From Streptomyces sp. TN58 (GTDB lineage Bacteria; Actinomycetota; Actinomycetes; Streptomycetales; Streptomycetaceae): a stretch of 64,000 nucleotides of DNA. Location: positions 3,219,501 to 3,283,500 of the forward strand of contig NZ_CP018870.1 in the NCBI RefSeq assembly GCF_001941845.1, in the 5' to 3' direction. Shown here piece by piece: positions 8,241 to 16,432 of the stretch. The translations under genes were made by a program, and so were the position numbers. How positions within the stretch are numbered: the first letter of the stretch is position 1; each line of letters starts with the position of its first letter. A model generated the notes under the pieces. The model searched no databases, was not told the DNA's origin, and saw only the letters and a program-made list of their open reading frames with translations.

Positions 8241-9794
8241 ATGACGGACACCGCGACCGCGACAGAACTGAGCCGCTCCCGCACCCTGTGGGAACTGATC
8301 ACCCGCCGGGCCGCACTCACCCCGGACACCACCGCCCTCATCGAGGCCGCCGAAGACCCGGCCGCCGACCGCACCCTCACCTTCGGAGAACTGCGCGACC
8401 GCTCCGAACGCGTCGCCGCAGGCCTGTACGACATGGGTGTGCGCCCCGGCACCGTCGTCGCCTGGCAGCTCCCCACCCGCATCGAGACCGTCCTGCTCAC
8501 CGTCGCCCTCGCCCGGCTCGGCGCCGTCCAGACCCCCGTCATCCCCTTCTACCGCGACCGCGAGGTCGGCTTCGCCCTGCGCGAGGCCAAGGCCGACTTC
8601 TTCGCGACACCCGGCGTGTGGCGCGGCCACGACTACCCCGCCATGGCCCGGCGGCTCGGGGCGCGCGGCGTCTTCGACGCGTACGACACCCTCCCCGACG
8701 GCGACCCGGACGTACTGCCCCCGCCGCCCGCCTACGGCACCGACGTCCGCTGGATCTACTGGACCTCCGGCACCACCTCCGACCCCAAGGGCGTCCTGCA
8801 CACCGACCGCTCCCTCATCGCCGGCGGCTCCTGCCTCGCGCACGCCCTGCACCTGACCCCGTCCGACGTCGGCTCGATGGCCTTCCCCTACGCCCACATA
8901 GCCGGCCCGGACTACACCGTGATGCTGCTGCTCTACGGCTTCCCCGCGGTCCTCTTCGAGAAGTTCGCGATGCCGGACGCCCTGGACGGATACCGCCGCC
9001 ACGGGGTCACCGTCGCCGGCGGGTCCACCGCCTTCTACTCCATGTTCCTCACGGAACAGCGCAAGGCCCCGGACGTCCCCCTCATCCCCACCCTCCGCCT
9101 CCTCGCCGGCGGCGGCGCCCCCAAACCGCCCGAGGTCTACCACGCGGTGATACGCGAACTGGGCTGTCAGCTCACCCACGGATACGGCATGACCGAAGTC
9201 CCCATGATCACCATGGGCGCCCCGGACGACACCCCCGAACACCTCGCCACCACCGAGGGCCGCCCCCCGCAGGGCATGTCCATCCGCATCACCACACCCG
9301 ACGGCACCCCGCTCCCCGCGGAGACCGACGGAGAGGTGCGCCTGCGCGGGGAGGCCGTCTGCCAGGGCTACCTGAACCGGGACCAGTCGGCCGAGGTCTT
9401 CGACCACGACGGCTACCTGATCACCGGCGACCTCGGCCACCTGACCAGGGACGGCTACCTGGTCCTCACCGGCCGCAGCAAGGACGTCATCATCCGCAAG
9501 GGCGAGAACATCTCGGCCAAGGAGATCGAGGACCTCCTCCACCGCCTCCCGGGCGTCGCGGACGTGGCCGTCATCGGCCTCCCGGACCAGACCCGCGGCG
9601 AACGCGTCTGCGCGGTCGTCGAACAACCCGAGGGAGCGGCCCCCCTCACCCTCCCCCAGCTCACGGCCTACCTCCGCGCGGAGGGCCTGGCGACCCACAA
9701 ACTCCCCGAGCAACTGGAACTCCTCGACGCCCTCCCCCGCAACGAAGCCCTGCGCAAGGTCCTCAAGTACAAGCTCCGGGAGCGGTACGCGTAG
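8241..9794 (+). CDS. AMP-dependent acyl-CoA synthetase/ligase
   Basis: 517-aa ANL-superfamily ligase that activates a carboxylic acid as acyl-AMP and then acyl-CoA. Core motifs: TSGTTSDPKG (about 176-185, phosphate loop), HGYGMTE (about 313), YLITGDLG (about 392), GRSKDVIIRKGENIS (about 411-425), and a C-terminal lysine in LRKVLKYK. It looks closest to the cyclohexanecarboxylate/medium-chain acid CoA ligases. Start ATG 8241 is preceded by GAGGAGAGG. It is the likely entry enzyme for the acid processed by the divergent amidohydrolase/dehydrogenase unit and shares operators with it. Confidence 0.94.
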   Translation: MTDTATATELSRSRTLWELITRRAALTPDTTALIEAAEDPAADRTLTFGELRDRSERVAAGLYDMGVRPGTVVAWQLPTRIETVLLTVALARLGAVQTPVIPFYRDREVGFALREAKADFFATPGVWRGHDYPAMARRLGARGVFDAYDTLPDGDPDVLPPPPAYGTDVRWIYWTSGTTSDPKGVLHTDRSLIAGGSCLAHALHLTPSDVGSMAFPYAHIAGPDYTVMLLLYGFPAVLFEKFAMPDALDGYRRHGVTVAGGSTAFYSMFLTEQRKAPDVPLIPTLRLLAGGGAPKPPEVYHAVIRELGCQLTHGYGMTEVPMITMGAPDDTPEHLATTEGRPPQGMSIRITTPDGTPLPAETDGEVRLRGEAVCQGYLNRDQSAEVFDHDGYLITGDLGHLTRDGYLVLTGRSKDVIIRKGENISAKEIEDLLHRLPGVADVAVIGLPDQTRGERVCAVVEQPEGAAPLTLPQLTAYLRAEGLATHKLPEQLELLDALPRNEALRKVLKYKLRERYA

Positions 9795-9950
9795 AGCGGG
9801 GTGGGGGGGCGGGGGAACAGGGCGGGAGCTATCGGATCGGCGACGGACGGGCGCCGGAACTCCCCCAGACCGGGACCCACCCGGACGGCACCACACAGCA
9901 CGAGGCGGTGCGGAGGGCGGGAGCCACCCGGACGGCATCAGAGCCGTCCT

Positions 9951-10290
9951 GGGGGTTTCCCGTCAGTCCCATCGTCTCTCCGCGTCGGACCGGCCCCTCA
10001 AGGGCGCTCCCTACGGTCGCGTCGCTACGCGATGTCGCTGCGCTCCACCCTTGACCGCCCGCCCCGCCCCGGAAATACGAGGACAGCCGGGAACCCCCAA
10101 AGGAACGGGCCGGTCTCAGCTTTCAGGGACGGGGCGTCGGCCCTGCGCGGGCGGAGCCCGGGGCGCGTCCAATCGCTACGCGCTCCTGACGGACGGCGTC
10201 AGCGAGCCCCGTGGGCTGGACATAAGCCGCCATCGATCGCTACGCGCTTCTCGATCACGCGTCCGCAGACCGTCCGAGGCGGGGCCTTCG
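9951..10290 (+). repeat. composite repeat copy A (palindromic head plus 2 tail units)
   Basis: Head 9951-10098 is a long imperfect palindrome: left arm GGGGGTTTCCCGTCAGTC (9951-9968), right arm GACAGCCGGGAACCCCC (10082-10098), with an inner TCGC/GCGA stem at 10022-10032. A linker follows, then two tandem tail units beginning ATCGCTACGCGC at 10172 and 10236, the second one degenerating. Related copies are B (inverted, 11330-11671), C (42504-43043) and D (inverted, 43850-44283). The tail points toward the antitoxin-like gene at 10343. The preceding 9795-9950 is GC-rich spacer with no gene. Confidence 0.85.
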
Positions 10291-10342
10291 TCCCTCTTGC
10301 GGGCGATGGTAGACAGGGCAGTTTCGAAGTAGTTTCAAGTTC

Positions 10343-10810
10343 ATGAGCGCAGACAACGCTGCCGTGAACTTCTCCGAGCTGGTCAACAAGAACAAACAGA
10401 CGCTGGCACGGTTGAAGGAATCACCACGGCTTCTGCTGCACCGTAGAGACGGTGAGGATCTGGTCCTCACCACGGCTGCCAAGGCTGAGCAGGACCAAAC
10501 CGTGGTGTCGGCTGCCTCGCGGATGCTGTCAGCCATGGCGAGGCGAGAGCCCGGCAGCATGGAGTTGCTCCTCGACATACTGCCGGAGGCATTTCCCTGG
10601 GTCCGCTTCCTTCCCGAACCAGATGTCCATGCCTTCGCTGTCGAACTGGTCGACACCATGCGTGCTGCGGACTCGATCGGCAACAACGCGTCCGTCGCCC
10701 AAATGCTCACCGCTTGGCAGCACACGGCGGAGGTCCATTCCGACCCTGTTCTCTTGGCCGCACTGAACCAGGACCACGGAACGGACTACGGCCCGGTACC
10801 CCACCCGTAG
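10343..10810 (+). CDS. Phd-like antitoxin domain protein
   Basis: 155 aa. The first 50 residues (VNFSELVNKNKQTLARL, then LLLHRRDGEDLVLTTAAKAE) resemble prevent-host-death (Phd/YefM) antitoxins, which bind DNA through the N-terminus. The remaining 100 residues are a helical domain I do not recognise. No toxin gene follows: the next reading frame is a NUDIX fragment on the other strand. Upstream is a near-direct repeat AGTTTCGAAGT/AGTTTCAAGT at 10320-10340, a possible autoregulatory site. Composition is unlike the neighbours: the 60 bases 10381-10440 contain 32 G+C, against more than 70 percent around. It lies inside an island bracketed by inverted repeats A and B, which suggests acquisition. 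Confidence 0.65.
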   Translation: MSADNAAVNFSELVNKNKQTLARLKESPRLLLHRRDGEDLVLTTAAKAEQDQTVVSAASRMLSAMARREPGSMELLLDILPEAFPWVRFLPEPDVHAFAVELVDTMRAADSIGNNASVAQMLTAWQHTAEVHSDPVLLAALNQDHGTDYGPVPHP

Positions 10811-10819
10811 TGGGACGGC

Positions 10820-11143
10820 TCAACGGATGACAGGCCCGCGACCGGCGCGCCAGTCGTCGATGCGCTTGCGGATGCTGGGCACCATCTGGAGATCGTCCGT
10901 GTCCTCGGGCGGAAACCAGGCGACCTCAAGTGACTCGTCGGACGTCCGGAGGGTTCCTCCCATGGGTCGGGCGAGAAGACAGATGGAGAACTCCTGCCGC
11001 ACTTCCCCGTCGTCGTAGGCGAAGACACCTTGAAGCGAGAAGCCGATGAGTGACCGATACGAGTACGTACCGCATCGACTCCTGCGCCACCCCGTCCGCG
11101 ACATCGCCTCTGGCGTAGAGGGTGAGCTGATGGCCGTGATCAA
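10820..11143 (-). pseudogene. NUDIX hydrolase C-terminal remnant
   Basis: The frame encodes a recognisable NUDIX C-terminal half: GVFAYDDGEVRQEFSICLL, then GGTLRTSDESLEVAWFPPED and a terminal helix. The NUDIX box itself (GX5EX7REUXEEXGU) is missing; upstream of about 11040 the frame turns into arginine-rich sequence that overlaps the oppositely oriented ORF at 11046. I read it as the 3' end of a NUDIX gene whose 5' part was replaced by another sequence. It lies inside the A/B island, which supports past rearrangement there. Confidence 0.6.
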
Positions 11144-11255
11144 TGAGAATGTTTCAGACTCGGGCCGTGAGCACTGGGTCGAGCTGGCCTACATCCGTGG
11201 GGCATCCGGCCGCGAGTTCACCACGTCCGTCTCCAACGTCGAGCCCGCCGGCTGA
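11046..11255 (+). CDS. small hypothetical protein, 69 aa
   Basis: The ORF starts at ATG 11046 with GAGAAG upstream and codes for MSDRYEYVPHRLLRHP..., with a core GVEGELMAVI and an ending ASGREFTTSVSNVEPAG. The pattern EGELMAV followed by AYIRxASGxEFTT is reminiscent of small conserved Streptomyces proteins of unknown function found near mobile regions (from memory). It overlaps the NUDIX remnant frame on the other strand; one of the two must be non-functional in the overlap, and the NUDIX fragment is the less complete. Confidence 0.5.
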   Translation: MSDRYEYVPHRLLRHPVRDIASGVEGELMAVINENVSDSGREHWVELAYIRGASGREFTTSVSNVEPAG

Positions 11256-11329
11256 GCTCGATCGGATGTGTCGCACCCCAAACCCATCCGAGCCGCAGAC
11301 GCCGAACTCCATTCGTGGGTGGCGGTCTG

Positions 11330-11671
11330 TGCGGCTTATGCCCAGCCCAAGGGACTCGCAGGCGCCGTCCGTAAGGAGCGCGTAGCGATTGGGGGCGGCC
11401 TATGTCCGGCCACAGGGGCTCGCAGGCGCCGTCTGCCAGGAGCGCGTAGCGATAAGACGCGCCCGGGCTCCGCCCGCGCAGGGCAATCGCCCCGTCTCTG
11501 AAAAGGAACACCCGGCCCGTTCCTTTGGGGGCTTCCCGGCAGTCTTTCGGATTTCCGTGGCGGGACGGGCGGTCAAGGGTGGCCGAAGACCATCGCGAAG
11601 CGACGCGACGAAGGAGCGCCCTTGACGGGCCGGCCCGACGCGGAGAGACGATGGGACTGACGGGAAACCCC
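11330..11671 (-). repeat. composite repeat copy B (inverted relative to A)
   Basis: Head 11527-11671: GGGGGCTTCCCGGCAGTC at 11527-11544 pairs with GACTGACGGGAAACCCC at 11655-11671; the inner stem is TCGC/GCGA at 11593-11603. On the minus strand the tail units start at 11453 and 11389 (64 bp apart), then decay toward 11330. It faces copy A across about 1 kb of cargo. The following 11672-11887 has no gene; it holds two 28-bp tandem units rich in GCCGCCGGCGGC starting at 11751 and 11779. Confidence 0.85.
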
Positions 11672-11887
11672 TAAACCCTCCCTGATCCCGCCCGAGTGGA
11701 TCGACCTCACCGAAGCCCCCCGCCCGGCAAGCCACCGGCCTCCGCGCCACCGCCGCCGGCGGCGGGTGGGCAACCACCCGCCGCCGGCGGCGGGTGGGCA
11801 ACCACCGACCCGGGGCGGCGGAGCCGCGGGGGTGGGGTCGCCGAGTGCGTTGGCGCCCGTACTCGCACCCCCGGCCCCCCGCACCCC

Positions 11888-13141
11888 CTACAGGCGGCTC
11901 AGGGAGGCCGCCGCGAAGAGGACGTCGCGGATCGCCTCGCGGTCGCCGTGTTGGCCTACCGCCGCGTCCTCCGGCGAGATGTGGCCGGCCGCCAGCTGGC
12001 AGAACTCAAGGCCGTCCAGGGCGATCTCCGCCACCGTGCGTTCCGCCGACGGTTTCGCGCCGGGCGAGTCCAGGGCGATGTCCCAGCCGCCGCCACCCGC
12101 GCCCTCGATCTCCAGGTGCAGGGTCCGCCCGGGCGCTCCCGCCGCGACCAGGCCGCGCGCCGGGGCCGCCAGGCCCGCGCGGCGCCGCTGGGCGAGCGCA
12201 CCCGGCAGCAGTCGCGCCGCCAGGTCGATCATCCGGTGCAGGTGCGGCCCGGACGGCGGCTCGTACGGGTAGTCCACCGCGTCGGCGATGTCCCACGCGT
12301 GCACCCAGCACTCGAAGGCGCGCTCCAGGAAGGCGTCACCGAGCGGCAGGGCGAAACTGCCGTAGTCCACGGCGAGTTCGGCGACGCCGCGACCGGCGAA
12401 GGAGACCGTACGAACCAGGGTGTGGCCCTGTTGCCGCCACGGCTCGCGTACCTGGCGCGTCGCCGGATACGACGACGCGCCCCAGAAGTGCTCCGTCCGC
12501 ACGGTCGGACCGCCCGGCGGCGCGTCCGCTCCCAGCGGGTCGTCCAGTCCGAGCGCGGTGGCGATCAGCCCGTCGACCGTCATGAGGTGGCCGATCACGC
12601 CCGCCACCGTGGTCCGGTGCGAGCGGTGCCGTTCCTCCTCGAACCACTTCAGGCGTACCGGGGTGTGCCACTCGGAGTCGCCGAAGTCCTGGAGCAGGGC
12701 GTCGAGGCGCGCGGTCTCGGTGTCGTACGGGCTCGCCCACCCCGGCACCGGGATGCGGGCCGGGCGCTTGCCGAGGCAGTCCTCCAGCACGCGCGAGCGC
12801 AGCAGCGGTTTGAGGTCGAGGGTCTCCTCCGGGTGCAGCAGCCCGACCGCGTCGCGCAGCCGCAGCGCCTCCTCCGCGCAGGGCGCGCACTCGGTGAGGT
12901 GGTCCTCCACCGCCCGGGTCTCCTCGGCCGAGCAGGCGGCCAGCGCCCACGCGCCGAGCAGGGACTTCAGTACGGCGTGGGAGGGCGGCGGCGGTGCGGG
13001 TTCCGTCGGCAGCGGCAGGGGCAGGGGCCTCGGCGCGTGTCCCGGGTCGAGGTCGTCGGCGGCCCCGCGCGGGCCCGGTATCCGGGCCTGGCCGCCCGGC
13101 CGCTCGTATCCGTCGTCGGGCGACTGGGCGGGGCCGTTCAT
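11888..13141 (-). CDS. zinc-finger anti-sigma factor fused to a maleylpyruvate isomerase-like domain
   Basis: 417 aa. A Pro-rich start (about 1-55) is followed by a zinc-binding anti-sigma (ZAS) domain, about 55-110, with HLTECAPC giving the HxxxCxxC motif. The rest (about 130-410) is a DinB/MDMPI-type domain, the fold of mycothiol-dependent maleylpyruvate isomerases. There is no membrane segment, so it is a soluble anti-sigma factor whose C-terminal domain may sense a thiol or metal. It starts within the stop of the sigma gene (ATGA overlap at 13138-13141), so the two are made together. The signal sensed is unknown. Confidence 0.87.
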   Translation of the reverse strand: MNGPAQSPDDGYERPGGQARIPGPRGAADDLDPGHAPRPLPLPLPTEPAPPPPSHAVLKSLLGAWALAACSAEETRAVEDHLTECAPCAEEALRLRDAVGLLHPEETLDLKPLLRSRVLEDCLGKRPARIPVPGWASPYDTETARLDALLQDFGDSEWHTPVRLKWFEEERHRSHRTTVAGVIGHLMTVDGLIATALGLDDPLGADAPPGGPTVRTEHFWGASSYPATRQVREPWRQQGHTLVRTVSFAGRGVAELAVDYGSFALPLGDAFLERAFECWVHAWDIADAVDYPYEPPSGPHLHRMIDLAARLLPGALAQRRRAGLAAPARGLVAAGAPGRTLHLEIEGAGGGGWDIALDSPGAKPSAERTVAEIALDGLEFCQLAAGHISPEDAAVGQHGDREAIRDVLFAAASLSRL

Positions 13142-13716
13142 CGGGGTGTTCCGTATTCGCGCGGGCCGTAACCGGGCTGGGTGGCGTCCTCCGGCGGGAG
13201 GGCGTTGGCGGTCGACAGCAGCTGGAGCCCGAGCCGCAGCCTGCGGCGCGCCTCGTCCTCGCTGATCCGGAGGTCGGCGGCGGCCTGGCGGTAGTCGCGG
13301 CGTTTGAAGTACGCGAGTTCCAGCGCGGCCCGCAGCGGCGCGGGCATGGACGTCACGATGTAGTCCGCGCGGGCGGCGGCGTTGGCGGTGCGCACCTTCT
13401 GTTCCAGCTCCTCGCGGGAGCCCCGGCCCAGTTCGGCCTGGCGCAGTCGGGCCACCGCCTGGCCCTGGGTGATCCGGGCGACCCAGGAGCGCATGGAGCC
13501 CTGTTTGGGGTCGTAGGCGTCCGGGTTCTCCCAGATGTAGCCGAAGACTTCGCGGGTGATGCGGTCCGCCGCCTTCTCGTCGCCCAGGACGCGGTGCGCC
13601 AGGCTGTGCACGAGCGAGGCGAAGCGGTCGTAGAGCTCACCGAGCGCGGCGGCCTCGCCGCGGGCCAGGCGCTGCTGCATGCGGCGGTCCCAGCGCGGTG
13701 GTACGTCCTTCGGCAT
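13138..13716 (-). CDS. ECF-type RNA polymerase sigma factor
   Basis: 192 aa starting at ATG 13716 (MPKDVPPRWDRRMQQ). Region 2 spans about 20-90 (LYDRFASLVHSLAHRVLG, then YIWENPDAYDPKQGSMRSW) and region 4 about 125-175 (MPAPLRAALELAYFKRRDY, then LRISEDEARRRLRLGLQLL). The longer in-frame reading to 13950 has no family match and is discarded. Downstream and overlapping by 4 bp is a zinc-finger protein, the usual anti-sigma arrangement. Promoters recognised by it are not evident in the window. Confidence 0.92.
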   Translation of the reverse strand: MPKDVPPRWDRRMQQRLARGEAAALGELYDRFASLVHSLAHRVLGDEKAADRITREVFGYIWENPDAYDPKQGSMRSWVARITQGQAVARLRQAELGRGSREELEQKVRTANAAARADYIVTSMPAPLRAALELAYFKRRDYRQAAADLRISEDEARRRLRLGLQLLSTANALPPEDATQPGYGPREYGTPR

Positions 13717-14017
13717 AAGTGCCCCCAGCCGTGTGTCGACGCAACGAATGTAGTGGGCACATGGCGGATCGCGCCTGTTTTGGCGGAAGCTCCCCTCCGA
13801 AGTAGGCCCTGCGTGATAGGGGCGTCGCACGGCGTGAACGGTGGTGCGGCCGAGGGCACATGGGTACACGCGTACGCGCCCCGCCGCGCTCCCCGTGCGC
13901 GGGTTCGATGCGGCCACCTGCTTGACCGCTTCGCTTAACGTGCAGGCCAACTAGGCCGTACGCTCCTGCCTTGTCTTGATCTGAACCCCACGCACACGTG
14001 AAGGTGGAACGCCGCAT
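13717..14017. promoter_or_regulatory. divergent promoter region, sigma factor / EF-hand gene
   Basis: About 300 bp between the leftward sigma gene and the rightward EF-hand gene. GAAGGTGGAA at 14000-14009 is a ribosome site for the EF-hand gene. It must contain promoters for both directions, but I see no confident -35/-10 pair and no repeat. Confidence 0.4.
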
Positions 14018-14536
14018 ATGGACAGCGCAGAATACGAGCGCAAGATCGCCGCCCGATTCGCCACCTTCGACCAGGACGGATCCGGCTTCATCGACCGGGA
14101 GGACTTCAGCGCGGCCGCCAAGGCCGTCCTGGCCGAATTCGGTACCGCCGCACGGTCGGAGAAGGGCCAGGCCGTCTTCGGCGGCGCCGAGGCGTTCTGG
14201 CAGGGAATGGCGGGAATCGCGGACGTCGACGGGGACCAGCGGGTCTCCCGCGAGGAGTTCATCACCGGGGCGGCCAAGCGGCTGCGGGACAACCCGCAGC
14301 GGTTCGCGGAGATCGCACGGCCGTTCCTGCGGGCCGTGATCGCGGTGGCGGACGAGGACGGCCTCGGCGCGACGCCGTCGGCCGCGGCCCGGGTGCTGCG
14401 TGTCCTCGGGACCGCGCCCGAGCCGGCCGAGCAGGTGGCGCTGGGCCTCGACACCGACGGCGACGGCCGCATCTCGGAGGACGAGATCCTGGCGGCCTTC
14501 GCCTCGTACTGCGGTGTGGAGGCCCCGGACGCGTGA
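14018..14536 (+). CDS. EF-hand calcium-binding protein (calerythrin-like)
   Basis: 172-aa cytosolic protein with the four-EF-hand layout of bacterial calerythrins. EF1 DQDGSGFIDREDF (about 19-31) and EF4 DTDGDGRISEDEI (about 145-157) have complete Asp/Asn/Glu ligands; EF2 DVDGDQRVSREEF (about 69-81) is also complete. The third loop (VADEDGLGATPSAA) lacks the final Glu and is probably inactive. Such proteins buffer or sense calcium, which in Streptomyces has been linked to spore germination and aerial growth; the role here is not shown by context. No partner gene is adjacent. Confidence 0.92.
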   Translation: MDSAEYERKIAARFATFDQDGSGFIDREDFSAAAKAVLAEFGTAARSEKGQAVFGGAEAFWQGMAGIADVDGDQRVSREEFITGAAKRLRDNPQRFAEIARPFLRAVIAVADEDGLGATPSAAARVLRVLGTAPEPAEQVALGLDTDGDGRISEDEILAAFASYCGVEAPDA

Positions 14537-14897
14537 CGCCGGCGGCAGGCTCGCACGGATCCGGGTGACGGGCGGGCCGGGCGGGTGCCGCGCTGGATGA
14601 CCGTCACCCGCCGAGCCTGCTGCGCGGATCCGGGGTCGCAGCTCAGGGCGCCCCGGCGGCGCCCTGTCCTGCCGGACGGGCACGTACCCGGCGCGGCAGC
14701 CGGAGCCTCGCCACGGGGCCGGGCAGGGACGGGAGGACGGGCCGGTGCCACGCGCCGCAGGCGCGCCGCACCGCGCTTCAGGCCGCCGCCCGGCCGGGCC
14801 CCGTACGACCAGGACCGGCCCCCGGGCGGCCCGTACGACCACAGGACCGCCCGAAGCCGGGCCCGTACGGTCAGGACCCGCCCGGGCGGGGCCGGGG
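14537..14897. other. 361-bp convergent spacer without a gene
   Basis: Lies between the EF-hand gene and purU, which converge. It holds one hairpin candidate (9-bp arms GGGTGACGG 14563-14571 and CCGTCACCC 14601-14609, with a long 29-nt loop), then a run of related GC-rich segments around 14795-14890 in which GTACGACC/GTACGGTC recurs. No credible ORF. Confidence 0.45.
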
Positions 14898-15782
14898 TCA
14901 GGCGAAGACGACCGTGCGGGAGCCGTTGAGCAGTACGCGGTGCTCGCTGTGCCACTTCACCGCGCGCGCGAGCGCCTGGCACTCCACGTCGCGTCCGATC
15001 GCGACCAGCTGGTCCGGGGTGACCTCGTGGCCCACCCGCTCGACCTCCTGCTCGATGATCGGCCCCTCGTCGAGGTCCGCCGTCACGTAGTGCGCGGTGG
15101 CGCCGATCAGCTTCACTCCGCGCGCGTGCGCCTGGTGGTACGGCTTCGCGCCCTTGAAGCTCGGCAGGAACGAGTGGTGGATGTTGATGATCCGCCCGCT
15201 CAGCTCCTGGCACAGGGTGTCGGACAGCACCTGCATGTACCGCGCCAGCACCACCAGCTCGACGTTCTCGGCGCGCACCAGTTCCAGCAGCTGCGCCTCG
15301 GCCTGGGCCTTGGTGTCCTTGGTCACGGGGATGTGCACGAACGGCACGTCGTACGAGGCGACCAGTTCGGCGAAGTCGGTGTGGTTGGAGACCACGGCCG
15401 CGATCTCGACCGGCAGGGCCCCGATCCGGGAGCGGAACAGCAGGTCGTTGAGGCAGTGCCCGAACTTGGACACCATCAGGATGATCCGCATGCGCTCCTC
15501 GGAGCGGTGGATCTCCCAGTCCATCTTGAAGGACTCGCCGATCGCGGCGAAGCTCGCCCGCAGCTTCTCCACCGTCACCGTGGGCTCGGCCTCGAAGTGC
15601 ACCCGCATGAAGAAGAGCCCGGTCTCCCGGTCTCCGAACTGCTGGCTGTCCACGATGTTGCAGCCGGTCATGAACAGGTAGCTCGACACGGCGTGCACGA
15701 TGCCCTGCTTGTCGGGGCAGGACACGGTCAGGACGTACTGGGGCTGCTGCTGGGCCTGGGCCTCGTTGTGCGGGTCGCTCAT
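14898..15782 (-). CDS. purU: formyltetrahydrofolate deformylase
   Basis: 294 aa. Hydrolyses 10-formyl-THF to formate and THF, balancing one-carbon units and supplying formate for purine synthesis. An N-terminal ACT domain (about 14-95, YVLTVSCPDKQGIVHAVS) is followed by a formyltransferase-fold catalytic domain (about 100-294). The catalytic Asn-His-Asp set is visible: IINIHHSFLPSFKGAKPYHQ gives Asn and His, and TADLDEGPI gives Asp. The ATG at 15782 was chosen because the ACT domain begins right after it; the longer reading overlaps the next gene's frame. It follows the SCO4402-like gene by 14 bp. Confidence 0.97.
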   Translation of the reverse strand: MSDPHNEAQAQQQPQYVLTVSCPDKQGIVHAVSSYLFMTGCNIVDSQQFGDRETGLFFMRVHFEAEPTVTVEKLRASFAAIGESFKMDWEIHRSEERMRIILMVSKFGHCLNDLLFRSRIGALPVEIAAVVSNHTDFAELVASYDVPFVHIPVTKDTKAQAEAQLLELVRAENVELVVLARYMQVLSDTLCQELSGRIINIHHSFLPSFKGAKPYHQAHARGVKLIGATAHYVTADLDEGPIIEQEVERVGHEVTPDQLVAIGRDVECQALARAVKWHSEHRVLLNGSRTVVFA

Positions 15783-15796
15783 GACCGCACAGCCTT

Positions 15797-16300
15797 TCAC
15801 ACCGCGCGGGTGAGGATCTTCAGGACTTCCAGCGAGGTGGGACGTACGTCCGGGTCGTCCCCGTCGGCCTGCGCGAGCCGTACGTGCGCCTCGCGCGCGG
15901 CGCGGACCGCCTCGGGCCACGCGTGGTGCTCCAGGTAGACGGAGACGGGGGCGTCGGGGCCGACCTGGTGGAGGATCCGGAGCACGCGCAGCACGGCGAG
16001 GTCGACGAGGGCCGCTTCCTGCGAGTCGCGGAAGATCGTGCCGACGTACTTCTCCGCCGACCAGCTGTCGAGCCAGGTGTCCTCGACGAGCCGGTACACG
16101 GCGTCGGTGACGTCGCCGTACCCTTCGGCGCCGGCGAGCCAGGTGTCCTCGTGGAAGGCCGGATCGGAAAGCATGTGCAGCGCCGAGCGCACGTTGCTGC
16201 GCCAGCGCCACCACGGCATGTCGTTCAGGGGCATGCCGCCCATGGTGGAGGAGCGGCCGCCGCGTTTGGAAGAGTTCTTCGAACCTTGGGCGAATGTCAC
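15797..16300 (-). CDS. SCO4402-like hypothetical protein
   Basis: Up to 167 aa, starting at GTG 16300; a later start at MGGMPLND or MPLNDMPW would leave 145-148 aa and is plausible. The body is soluble and mostly helical, rich in Trp and Arg near the start (MPWWRWRSNVRSALHML), with no cysteines or membrane segments. I recall it as a conserved Streptomyces protein encoded beside purU (SCO4402 family); function unknown. The 14-bp gap to purU suggests co-transcription. Confidence 0.75.
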   Translation of the reverse strand: MTFAQGSKNSSKRGGRSSTMGGMPLNDMPWWRWRSNVRSALHMLSDPAFHEDTWLAGAEGYGDVTDAVYRLVEDTWLDSWSAEKYVGTIFRDSQEAALVDLAVLRVLRILHQVGPDAPVSVYLEHHAWPEAVRAAREAHVRLAQADGDDPDVRPTSLEVLKILTRAV

Positions 16301-16432
16301 GCTTTCGATCGTACGTTCCTGGTCAGAGGGATCTTGAAGCGCCCGAGGGGACCGAGCCCCCGTAGTTCACCGCGGTGTCACCGGATGTTGCGACCGTCTC
16401 ACTCGGCAGTTACCTGTGGGGCGGAATGGTGC

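Noticed and set aside
14563..14609. Terminator of the EF-hand gene
   Set aside because: The stem is 9 bp but the loop is 29 nt and other pairings compete; not strong enough to call.
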